This document shows positions 24,551 to 34,203 of a stretch of DNA of 64,000 bases, piece by piece; position 1 is the stretch's first letter; the number at the start of each line of letters is the position of its first letter. The position numbers and the translations under genes are program-made. Source of the DNA: Chiua virens (taxonomy: Eukaryota; Basidiomycota; Agaricomycetes; Boletales; Boletaceae); the NCBI GenBank assembly GCA_019787685.1, contig JAHNUO010000007.1, positions 1,488,001-1,552,000 of the forward strand, given 5' to 3'. The notes beneath the pieces are model-generated. The model had not been told where the DNA came from and ran no database searches. It was given only the letters and a program-made list of their open reading frames with translations.

Positions 24551-24914
24551 CTTTGAACAGCCTGCCTTTGTGCAGTTAGCTGCCCACCATTACTGGATGA
24601 CCTCCCACCTGTCCACTCTTGAACCCCAGTTAGAGTCTTTGGATGTCTAACACCCCCTCGTCCAATTTATCTAATGACAACCCTGAACCCTGAACCCCAC
24701 CTTCTGAACCCCAGGAGGAAGACCTCAACCTCAACATCAAACACTCTAACCCGGAAGACGAAACTCAGCAACTAGCTGAACGTCTCAGTGCCTCCCTTGA
24801 CATCCCACCCTTGCCTCCTTTGCATCCCCTACAACCCCATGAAAGATCAACCCCAGACCACTATCAATCTGGAACCCCTCCATCATCTACACTCCAGCAC
24901 CACTACCACTGCCC

Positions 24915-25859
24915 ATGAACCCCACCACCTTGTCCAGCAACACGTCTAGCAAAGCAGTCAAGCTTCGCCTCGGAAAACCCTCCACCTATGATGGGTCCTA
25001 TGACCATGCCAACCCCTGGCTCAATGATGTTGCAACATACCTCTTCATCAATGACCCCATCTATAACACTAACAACAAACAAGTGGCTTTCGCCCTCTCA
25101 TTCATGACTGAAGGGTCCACCAAAACCTGGGCAAATACCTTCCATGCAAAGTCCATTCTGCTCTGCTCCTTCGGGACCTGGGCTGATTGGCAAACAGAGT
25201 TCTGCAAGGACTTCGAACACCATGACACCAAGGGCAACACAATCGCCTGGCTCTTCACCACTCATTCCACCAAGAACAAAGATGTCTCTGCCTATATCTC
25301 CTCCTTCCACAACAAAGTCACCACTGTGGGCCTCACCAGGTCTGACTCTGTCCTCATCAACTTCTTTGCGGCTGACCTTCCCCCCTCTCTCATGAGGCAT
25401 ATCCAAGGCATGGACATGGTCCCTACCACGATCGACAAGTGGTATACCCAAGCTATGCATTTCAAAATGCAATGGGAGTGTGCCAATGAGATCACCTGTC
25501 AAAACAAGAAACCCACCACTGTCATTGTCTTTCACAACAACCCCCCTCGCAAGAAGGAGCAAGACCCTGATGCCATGGACATTGACACTATCCACATCCC
25601 ACCCAAGATGACCAAAGCAGAGCACAAACAATGCTTCAAGCAAAACCTTTGCTTCCAGTGCCACCAACCTAGCCATTGCACCTCCTCTTGCCTGGTCTTC
25701 ATGACCAAACCCTTGACCACTCCTGCATCAATCTCTAAAAAGGTGCGGAAAGCAGAACCCAAGCAAGAACCCGTTCCCACTCTTGTTGAAGTAGAAGACA
25801 ACGACAAAGAGGACGCTATGAGTGTCAACAAGGTGACTACCCTGGTCACGGGTTTTTAA
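24915..25859 (+). CDS. Family B Gag, intact frame (314 aa)
   Basis: Starts at ATG 24915 and ends TAA 25857-25859. A capsid-like region (about residues 15-190) includes LGKPSTYDGSYDHANPWL and TWADWQTEFCKDFEHHD. The CCHC knuckle near residue 245 is CFQCHQPSHCTSSC: all four ligands are kept, but the usual glycine before histidine is serine. An acidic tail ends TTLVTGF. Compared with the young copy at 59197-60126, many arginines are Cys, His or Gln, as expected from CpG deamination in CGN codons. The frame is intact but the protein may be weakened. Confidence 0.85.
   Translation: MNPTTLSSNTSSKAVKLRLGKPSTYDGSYDHANPWLNDVATYLFINDPIYNTNNKQVAFALSFMTEGSTKTWANTFHAKSILLCSFGTWADWQTEFCKDFEHHDTKGNTIAWLFTTHSTKNKDVSAYISSFHNKVTTVGLTRSDSVLINFFAADLPPSLMRHIQGMDMVPTTIDKWYTQAMHFKMQWECANEITCQNKKPTTVIVFHNNPPRKKEQDPDAMDIDTIHIPPKMTKAEHKQCFKQNLCFQCHQPSHCTSSCLVFMTKPLTTPASISKKVRKAEPKQEPVPTLVEVEDNDKEDAMSVNKVTTLVTGF
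25850..25859 (+). promoter_or_regulatory. Putative -1 frameshift site at gag stop
   Basis: GGGTTTT (25850-25856) read as G GGT TTT, then TAA. The -1 frame is open from here into the protease start MQIPIRL near 25,938. The same heptamer occupies this position in the other two family B copies. Confidence 0.55.
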
Positions 25860-28071
25860 GGAGGAAGACTGATTTGACGCTGGTATCTGCCCACTCTTGT
25901 AGCCATGTACTAGTAGCTGAACTCTCCTCTCAATCTATGCAAATCCCCATTAGATTGAACACCACTACTACCTCCAAAGACATTGACACCCGCGCGCCCT
26001 CATCAACTCTAGGGCCAGGATCAATTGTATCAACTGGCACTTTGTCCAGAAGTACAAATTCCCAAAAGAGCGTCTCGACTCCTCTCGACCCTTTGCCATC
26101 ACTATGGATGCTTCCAAGTTTGCAACTGGCAGTGTCCTCCTCCAGACCGATATCAATGCTGACTGGAAACCATGCTCTTACCTCTTGCAGTCCTTCAACA
26201 CTGCGAAGCAAAACTACAACATCTACGATTGGGAACTCCTAGCGGTTATCCGGTCCCTCAAAGCTTGGGACCACCACCTTTGTGGCAGTGCACACCCTGT
26301 AACGGTCTTCTCTGACCACAAGAACCTGACGTACTTCTGTTAGCCCCAGAACCTGAACCGCTGACAAGCTTGTTGACTCCTCGACCCCACTGACTTTGAC
26401 TTGACATTTTCCCATATCCTTGGCAAACTCCTTGATGGTCCTGATGTGCTCTCCCGCTGTCCTGACCACATCACCTCGGAATCCAATAACAACAATGTCA
26501 CCCTCCTCCCTGATGATGTTTTCATCAATCTCATCACCCTCAACCTCCAAGCCCTCCTCGCCAAATCTTCAGCCAATGATCCACTTGTCCTCAATACCTT
26601 GAATGCTATGGATGGTGGTCTCCCCTCATCCTTCCATGCCCGCCTCTCTGATTGGAAATATAACGCCAGCATCCTGACCTATCAGGGCTGTGTCTATGTT
26701 CCCCCTGACCTGAACCTCTGGCAGCAAATCGTTGCTTGCCACCATGACTCCTGCTCTGCCAGACACCCCAGCTTCTTGAAAACCCACCAGCTTGTTGCTG
26801 CCAAATTCTGGTGGCTGGGCCTCGCCTTCTTTGTCCGCTCCTACATTACTGATTGCACTGCTTGCCAGCAGCAGAAGGTCAACATGCACCCGACCACACC
26901 ACCCCTCTCTCCAATCCCCTCTGCATGTTCTTGCCCCTTCCAGAACATCTCCATGGACCTCATCATGGATTTGCCCACCTCTGTGGAGGGCTACGATTCC
27001 CTTATGGTCATGGTTGATCATGGCCTTATGAAGGGGGTAATTTTGTGCTCTACTGTGAAAACCACCAATTCTGCAGGCATAGCCTGCCTCTTTTTCCACA
27101 AGGTTTACACCCAATTCAGCCTCTATAACAAAATCATCTCCAATTGTGGACCGCAATTTGCCTCCGCCTTCACCAAGGAACTTGCATGCCTTATCAGTTA
27201 TCGTCTCTCCCTCTCCACCACCTATCACTCCCAGTCCAATGGTGAAACCGAGCATGTCAACCAGGAAGTTGAGACCTACATGTATCTACACATGTATTGC
27301 CAAAACAATCCTGCATCATGGGCTGACCTCCTCCCTATGGCTGAATTCGCACACAACCACCACCCTCACTTTGTCACTGGGAAGTCTCCATTCTTCCTGA
27401 TGATGGGCTATGAATCTTGACCCCTACCTGCTATCATAGCAGAAACCAAACTCCCTGCCATTGAGAAATGCCTCAAAACCCTCTCTGCTGCTCACGACGA
27501 AGCCCTTACCGCCCACCAACTTGCCCACCAAGCCATGAAAGCCCACTCCTTCAAGTTTAAACCCTTTGCCAAGGGAGATCAGGTTTGGTTGGAAGCCTGC
27601 AATTTGAAATGGGAACCTATCCCTCCCAAACTCACATTCTGTCGAGAAGGACCTTTTACCATCACGGAAGTCCTTTCTCCACTCACCTACCACCTCTGCC
27701 TTCCCAAGACTTGGAAGATCCATCCAGTCTTCCATGCTTCTCTGTTATTGCCTTATCGCAAGACAGAAACCTATAGCCCGAATTTCCTGAAACCTCCACC
27801 TGACCTTATCGTGGGTGTAGAAGAATATGAGATCAAGTGGATCTTGAATCACTCTAAGAACCCACAGAACCACAAGTTCCTGATCCGATGGAAAGGGTAC
27901 TCTGCAGCAGATGACTCATGGGAGCCCGAAACTAATTTAGGAAACACCAAGGATACAGTCAATGCTTATAAATGTGGTCATCCCACATCCACTCCATCTC
28001 TACCCAACCACCACTATGACCACCTTGCTCCCCACTCAGACCACCACCACCCGTCTCTGTCAAAGCAGTAA
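25860..28071 (+). pseudogene. Family B pol remnant lacking RT
   Basis: The -1 frame from gag enters protease, but DSG at the active site has become NSR (two G-to-A changes). The sequence then jumps at about 26,071 from protease (FPKER) to the start of RNase H ([18 protein letters not shown]), losing RT. RNase H covers 26,104-26,400. Integrase covers about 26,700-27,420: zinc-binding H/C residues are partly kept (SDCxxC-like TDCTACQQQK), and the second catalytic Asp is Asn (IISNCGPQFA). A stop follows at 27,418. Chromodomain: YEIKWIL, LIRWKGYSAADDSWEPE (27,820-27,930), with the three aromatic cage positions intact. Ends TAA 28,069-28,071. Confidence 0.82.
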
Positions 28072-29770
28072 TGTCCTACCACTCCTGCTCTACTCCCAAC
28101 TTTGAGAATGAAATCATCCACTCGGTCCCCATCTTCACCCTCACTGCATCCATTCCCCACTGCCCGCTCCCACCACCAGCGACCCCCATTATCAATGTCT
28201 CCTCCCTTTCCTCCAAGTCCTCCCTCAGAGTCCACCTGACCCCCTTCTCCAGCTGCTTCAGCAGTTGCAGACACCGGATGGGGAGCCCCTCCTCAATGGC
28301 CTACTCCTGCTCCTATTCCTAGTCCTGTTTGTCCACCTATCACATCAGTAGATCTTCTCTACCATTCTCATACAATATGCTCTTCTTCTTTGACCCCTGA
28401 GTACTTTCGTTGTATGCATGACCTTATCCTAGACCCCACAATGGCCTTTCCCATTGAACACCACCTCAACTTGAACTCCCCCCTGAATGCCTTGTACCTC
28501 ACCTACCTCCAGTGTGAGTGCCTTACCTTTGTCCAATCGGACCTCCTCAGCCCCAACCGCAACACCAGCCACCTCTTGGCTGTTGCCAGACAGATCCATG
28601 ACCACATCTGCGCTTACCTTGAACATGCCCTGCATCAGATGCAGATGAGCAAATTCCTTGAGAACCTCCACCACTACCAAGCGGAACTCTCCCTGTGCAT
28701 CGCTGCCTCCTCAGAACCCCTTACCCAACCATCCACACCCTCTGCCTCCTCTGCCCCGTTCATAGAAGAGAAGATGATTGCTGTTAGAGACCATGCGACT
28801 CAGAGGGAGCCAACTCCAGATCTCTGGAGTTGTAGCATCGGATGGGACTTGGCTTCACCGTATGTGGTGTGCCCTTGTCACAGTCTGTCCCTATATTTCA
28901 GACATGTGGAGAATGGAGGTAGATATATGACTCAACACATAAAGTGGAGTCGAGTGGAGTAAAGACTGTCAAGGTCTTATGGAGTGTTCGGAGTGAGTCG
29001 TACAAATAAACTAATATTCAGACTAAGGGTACACAGTCAGGGTACTACAGTTTATATACTCAGAGTGGAATGGAGATTAGTAACGGAGTTGGTAAGAACT
29101 GAGTAAGACGGAAGATCGGGAAACTACATAGCCGGAGGTAAGTTGGGTACTGAGAAAGCTGGAGCTGTGCTCGTAAGCAAGACACAGGTTATGTACTAAA
29201 ATAAAAGAGGAAGCATATATACATAATGGAGGTCCAGGATCATGGAGTTGTGTCCTGAGGGTGATTGACCTGGAGTTATGGTCTAAGAGAACTGGAGTTA
29301 TATCCGGAGGAACGGAGAATGGAGCAGTATATGACAATCACCGCTTACCATGCCGAGGCCAAACATCTTTTTTGGACTGGTCAGGTATCCCTCCCTGACG
29401 ACCACCCCCGTTACTATGAGGCCTGTTTCAAGTGCTGAAAAGTTGGGCATATCTGTATTGAATACGGCATGTATCAATGCCCTATTTGCCTCACCTGGTC
29501 CCCTGGACAACCTCCTCAGGTACACACGCATCCCCCTGGCCAACCGACTTACTCCAGTTGCCACCAGATCCACTTGGAGCTGACGCTCCCCTTGCCCTGC
29601 CATCCCCTCCAACTTGTCCTTGTCGACAAACTCGTCTTTGTCATCCTGCCATAACCGCCATGCCGTACTCCCTGTACCCCCATCTCAACGAGCCCGCCAC
29701 TCTGTACCCAGACATTCTGCATATCCTGATCGACACTTGGTGTCCCCATGTGATGACCCTATGAGGAAGA
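28071..29770 (+). pseudogene. Family B ORF3 copy, interrupted
   Basis: Begins immediately after pol (ATG 28072). A helical region FPIEHHLNLNSPLNALYLTYLQ and HQMQMSKFLENLHHYQAEL (28,450-28,690) matches ORF3 of the young copy. A family D LTR (28782-29336) interrupts it. Zinc-knuckle traces (FKC, YQCPICLTWSP) and the PLANRLTP motif follow to about 29,770 with frame breaks. The conserved C-terminus is lost to a deletion running into the 3' LTR. Confidence 0.72.
28782..29336 (-). repeat. Family D solo LTR in ORF3
   Basis: 555 bp, TGTTAGAGACCATG to GTATATGACA. Flanks ATTGC (28777-28781) and ATCAC (29337-29341) are both one transition from ATCGC, so they look like a decayed TSD. Confidence 0.82.
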
Positions 29771-29774
29771 CCCT

Positions 29775-29984
29775 TGGTCCTTCGGGTATAGATTCCCAAC
29801 AGGACGCTCTCAGCAACACCTGAGTTCTACCTCGTCTCTACTGTTGGTAATATGCTAATAGCAGTCCTCCTTGAACTCTTTGAGCATACCACATATCAAG
29901 TGGTGGTTGTTCGAGTTATCGCAGCCACTTGAATACTTAGTGATTTTGTAGCTACAACAGGTCCTACCTGGAACTATTGTAACA
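29775..29984 (+). repeat. Truncated 3' LTR of family B element
   Basis: Only the last 210 bp of the LTR remain, from GGTCCTTCGGGTATAG to ATTGTAACA. The promoter half is missing. Confidence 0.8.
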
Positions 29985-30124
29985 GTGGCTGCGATAACTC
30001 AAACAACCACCACTTGATACGTGGCATGCTGTAGAGTTTAAATGAGGTGTCTGGTCAGCGTAAAGGCTACCAGAAGGTAAAGTGGGACTCAGGAAGTTTC
30101 CTAAGTTGTCTGGTCAAGAATCTA

Positions 30125-31689
30125 CAGTGACTCCAAAAACCATTGCAATAACTAAATGCAACGCAGTGCACGAAGCGCAATGCAAACAGGGGTGAGAATT
30201 TCGCTTAGGTTTGGTGGAGTAAGAGATAGCACCTGCTCTTGGCTACAAAACGGCCCTTGTGTTATGTGATTTGGTTTACAGGATCCCAAGATATGAATGT
30301 TTTAAATCAAAAACCCCATTGTAACAGTTTTTGTACTTTTGAATTGGGATATAGGTTCTCATGATTAAGCTTGAATATTTTGGTTTGTTTGGTGCTACAA
30401 ACAAAGATACACATAAGAACATTATGTCTGAGTTTAAAAAAGTTCACAATCAAAAGGCTTCTATCCTTGCTCAGCTTGATGCAGGCCATTCTTCTTGCTA
30501 TATCTCTTCCTCTTTGGGTTTTCATTACTCCACTATATGTAGGCTTCAATCTTGGGAGCATCCTAACCTGGAGAAGTCTACTGATGGCTGTCCATCCAAG
30601 CTTTCTCCTGCTAATATCCACCATGCTGTCCATCTCATTTCATCTGGCAAGGCAGAGAATGCTGTCCAAATCACCAAAACCCTCTCCAACATCACCAATC
30701 AACCTCTCCATCCCAATACTATCCATCATCACTTGAAAAAAACTGACATGAAGGCTGTAGTCAAAAAGAAACGCCCTCTTCTTGCTGCCAGACATTGCAA
30801 AGCTCATTTGGACTTTGCCTATGCTCATAAGGATTGGACTGTAGAGGATTGGAAGAAGGTAATATGGTCTGATGAGACCAAAATTAATCGCCTAGGGTCA
30901 GATGGGTGCAAATGGGTATGGAAAAAGCCAGGTGAAGGGCTTAATAATAGGCTAGTACAAGGAACTGTGAAGTTTGGAGGAGGTTCCTTGATGATATGGG
31001 GCTGCATGACTTGGCAAGGAGTTGGCTATGCTGCCAAGATTGATGGTAGGATGGATGGTGACCATTACCTTCAAATTTTGAAGGATGAGCTTATGAATAC
31101 CATGGAGCATTATGGTCTTGATCCTCCTAATGTCAACTTTCAGCAGGACAATGACCCCAAGCATACATGTAGAAAGGTCAAGGAGTGGCTAGATGAGCAG
31201 GAATTCAGGACTATGGACTGGCCTGCACAATCTCCTGACATCAACTGCCTTGAACACCTCTTGGGTCATCTCAAAAGAAGACTTGGGGAGCATGAACATT
31301 CTCCTAAGGGAATAGAGGAGTTGTGGCAGAGAGTTGAAGAAGAGTGGGAGAAGATACCAGTGAAGGATGTTCAGAAGTTGATTGAAAGCATGCCTAGAAG
31401 GATTCAAGCAGTGCTTAAAGCCAAAGGAGGCTATACCAAGTACTAAAATACCCAAATACACTATATCATAATGAGAGTACAAAAACCATTGCAACGGGGT
31501 TTTTGATTTAAAACATTCATATCTTGTGATCCTGTGAACCAAATCACATGACACAAGGGCCGTTTTGTAGCCAAGAGCAAGTGCTATCTTTTACTCCACC
31601 AAACCTAAGCGAAATTTCTCACCCCTGTTTGCAGTGCGTGACGTGCACTGCGTCGCGTTTAGTTATTGCAATGGTTTTTGGAGTCACTG
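30125..31689 (+). mobile_element. Tc1-family transposon with about 214-bp TIRs
   Basis: 1565 bp, starting CAGTGACTCC and ending GGAGTCACTG, flanked by TA at 30123-30124 and 31690-31691. Inverted repeats are 30125-30338 and 31476-31689, about 90% alike by eye. Each repeat starts with CAAAAACCATTGCAA and ends with an inverted version of it, so the element has four similar candidate transposase sites. The transposase frame is uninterrupted. It sits in the already inserted family B LTR. Confidence 0.92.
30361..31446 (+). CDS. Tc1-family DD34E transposase, intact (361 aa)
   Basis: Cut-and-paste transposase acting in the nucleus. N-terminal helix-turn-helix region (about residues 30-100: ILAQLDAGHSSCYISSSL, STICRL) for TIR binding, followed by a second HTH region to about residue 135. 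Catalytic DDE: first Asp in VIWSDETKIN (about residue 170), GGGSLMIWGCM glycine box, second Asp in FQQDNDPKHT (about 262), and Glu in INCLEHLLGHLKRRL, with 34 residues between the last two acids (DD34E). The length is close to typical Tc1 transposases, slightly long at the N-terminus. The second Met (residue 22, MSEFKKVH) is an alternative start. Full frame plus intact TIRs suggest recent activity. Confidence 0.93.
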   Translation: MIKLEYFGLFGATNKDTHKNIMSEFKKVHNQKASILAQLDAGHSSCYISSSLGFHYSTICRLQSWEHPNLEKSTDGCPSKLSPANIHHAVHLISSGKAENAVQITKTLSNITNQPLHPNTIHHHLKKTDMKAVVKKKRPLLAARHCKAHLDFAYAHKDWTVEDWKKVIWSDETKINRLGSDGCKWVWKKPGEGLNNRLVQGTVKFGGGSLMIWGCMTWQGVGYAAKIDGRMDGDHYLQILKDELMNTMEHYGLDPPNVNFQQDNDPKHTCRKVKEWLDEQEFRTMDWPAQSPDINCLEHLLGHLKRRLGEHEHSPKGIEELWQRVEEEWEKIPVKDVQKLIESMPRRIQAVLKAKGGYTKY

Positions 31690-34203
31690 TATACTCTTGG
31701 GACCAAGGGGCAAGGTTGACTTCTATGAAGTCCTAGGGGAGTCAAGAGTACTCAGCTAGATTGTGGAGAACAAGACTAGTGTACAGGAGTATCTCGACAA
31801 GCCATTTATACGTAAGGATGGTGCACGGACCAATGAAAAGAATAGGTGACTGAGAAGAGCAGAACTGGCACAATAGGTTGAAAGAGGGAATCGTATAATA
31901 TGAAGGTAGCAGACGATAACAAGAATAAATGAGTAAGTGTTCGGGTTGAACAATGCTTAAGTAGGGATCTCACGTAGAACAAGTACGGATGAGCATAATG
32001 AGATACCTGAAGTATTAAGTATAGCAAAGTAGTACAAGTGAAAGGAAGAACAGAAAAGAATTGTAACAGTGCAATGTAGTGATGACCATTACCATCAAGT
32101 GGTATATGGCCTTGGGCCCTATATCACTGACTATGAGGAGCAGGCATTGTTGGCCTGTATTGTTTGTAATTGGTGTGCAAGGTGCATTCCTGGATATTAT
32201 TTAATCTTCCTCACTATTCTAAATACTCACTTTATCAAAAGATGCCTGGGTCATTGAAAAAATCTTGATGAAGGTGATTTGTGGTGATCATGTGAACACA
32301 CCGACCTACTGATCAACAAGTTGGATGCTGATGTTCTATGGGATCAATTTAGTATTGTGAGCAACCTTGTGGTAAGTCCATTAATGTCACCTTTATTTCA
32401 CTAATGCTCATTTGATTACAGCCTTTTACAAATGACTTCCCACAGGCTGACATATGCTCTTTCCTCTCCTTTGACATCCTATATCAATTGATAAAGGGCA
32501 TATTCAAGAACCATCTTGTCACATGGGTGGAAAAGTACCTGGTGTTAATGTATGGCCAAAAATGAGCTGACACCATTTTGGATGAGATTGACTGCTGGTA
32601 TAATCTCTCAATAATTCACTAGAGTGAAGTTTCTGACTCATTCTGAATTCATCAGCATTGCATCAGTGGCATCATTTGCTGATCTCCATCGATTCCCTTA
32701 GGGCCACCATTTCAAACAGTGGACAGGTAATGACTCAAAGGTATTGATGAAAGTAAGTCAAGTCATTGTGGAGTGTGGCTCAATTGTCTGAATTTTATTA
32801 TCAGGTATACCTAGTGGCTATTGAAGGCTACATCCCCCATGACATGCTATGCACATTCTGGGCTTTTCTCAAGTTTTGCTACTTGGTGTGCAAGGACATC
32901 ATTACTCACCCAGACCTTGTACAGTTACAGGATGCACTCTCACATTTCCATCAGTATCACAAGGTATTCAAGAATGCAGGAGTGGTGCAGTCCTTTTCAC
33001 TTCCTTGCCAACATTCCCTCTCACACTACTTTGAACTTATTAAGCAGTTTGGGGCACTGAATGATCTGTGCTCCTCTATCACAGAGTTGAAACATATCAA
33101 GGCAGTGAAAAAGCCTTACAGATGGTCAAGCCATCATCAGGCTTTGGGCCAGATACTTGTTATTGATCAATGACTGGATAAACTCACCTCAGCCTGAGTT
33201 GGCTTCCAAGCACACAGCATGCTCATTTCACAGGTGGGAGAAACATTTGGTAGATCAAACATTCTCAAAGTCATTGGTATGTATTTTCCTTTGAGCTAGC
33301 TAACAAATATTAACAAAGATCTAGTTGGATGCAATCAGACTCAGCATGGATCAGTGGATGAACAGCACAACACTCAATTGCTGGAAGAAGACTTATATGC
33401 TCAGGAGGAAACAGCAAGTCACCAGGAGAATCCAAAAGACTCTGAGCCTGTGGATGATCATTGCATTGATGCATTTGTACAACTGGCAAAGACACCTTGT
33501 AAGTGTTCTATTTTTGGCTTGTGTCCAACTGTCATATTCCACACCCAGAGCATTATCATGCAAAGACCATTGGAGAATTAGCTGAAGAACTCAGGATCCC
33601 TCACCTTCCTTAGCTTGTTCACACATTCTTACACACAAAAATCCATTCAGACAACAATCAACCTTGTACCACATGCCCCTTCTTTGTTGGCAACATCTCA
33701 GTGTTCAACTCAGTATCATCTACTTTTTATGCCCCAAGTGACTTGTGTGGGAAAGAAGGCATACACCAAGAGTACATCCGAGCCTATCCAAACTGGAGGA
33801 ATGAGGACCCCTGTCAGGATTGTGTATTTGTTGTCACAAATTCAGATAGCACAGGCTTTCAGGAAATGGATGTTGCATGCATGCTATGTGTTTTTTCTTT
33901 TTCATTTCAAGGTCTCTTGTACCCTTGTGCTGTCATATGCTGGTTTGACCATGTTGATGATGTCCCAAACAGCAACACTGGCATGTGGGTAGTCAAGCCC
34001 AGTGTGATGGCCAGGAGACAACCAAAGTTTGCAATTATCCACATTGACTCCATTTTTCATGCTGCTCACCTTATTCCTGTATTTGTGGCAGCCCCACAGC
34101 TCCTATCTCAAGAAATTCACCCACATCAATTATACAACCATTTCTGTTTGTTCTATGTCAACAAATTTGCTGACCACCATGCCTTTGCAATGGCCTTCTA
34201 GCC

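Larger units (their letters stand above)
23887..29984 (+). mobile_element. Family B Gypsy element, internally deleted
   Basis: About 6.1 kb with TSD GTGGC at 23882-23886 and 29985-29989. It keeps the 5' LTR, PBS, a complete gag frame, the start of protease, RNase H, integrase, chromodomain and ORF3. It has lost most of protease and all of RT by a deletion near 26,071, and the first roughly 440 bp of its 3' LTR. A family D solo LTR interrupts ORF3. It is therefore non-autonomous. Confidence 0.88.
23827..32068 (-). repeat. Family B solo LTR split by two later insertions
   Basis: Three LTR pieces, 23827-23886, 29985-30124 and 31690-32068, read continuously as one family B LTR starting TGTTATGGTAG and ending AATTGTAACA. 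TSD GTGCA lies at 23822-23826 and 32069-32073. Removing the LTR and one GTGCA restores the Plavaka frame (codons for W-E-I-V-Q-C). The first gap is a family B element, the second a Tc1 transposon. Confidence 0.88.
22050..34203 (+). pseudogene. Plavaka-type transposase, split by nested insertions
   Basis: Plavaka elements are large basidiomycete DNA transposons. Plus-strand segments in order: N-terminal MPAQQIDMLLDIWAKSL and GDRPLFASHKDLYRTID (22409-22633), GDWVWDQS then GSNKTTVPVTTGQHNHYPLYV (to 22,966), KFHLQLFHVSLSHILQ (23,706-23,826), YGLGPYITDYEEQALLACIV (from 32,069), PFTNDFPQADICSFL and FKNHLVTWVEKYL (32,420-32,560), SLPCQHSLSHYFELI and CSSITELKHIKAVKKPYRWSS (32,766-33,173), and a C-terminal part STFYAPSDLCGKEGI, YPCAVICWF, TGMWVVKPS, FYVNKFADHHAFAMAF (33,701-34,203). 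Introns: 22781-22834, 23044-23705 (contains an LTR; 55 nt without it), 32372-32421, 32753-32804. Stops such as TGA near 22,633, fitting CGA-to-TGA, make it a pseudogene. Inserted DNA: 23081-23682 and 23827-32068. Confidence 0.85.

Noticed and set aside
25098..25676. 192-codon minus-strand frame
   Set aside because: Antisense shadow of the intact gag at 24915-25859.
26626..27255. 209-codon minus-strand frame
   Set aside because: Antisense shadow of integrase; no motif of its own.
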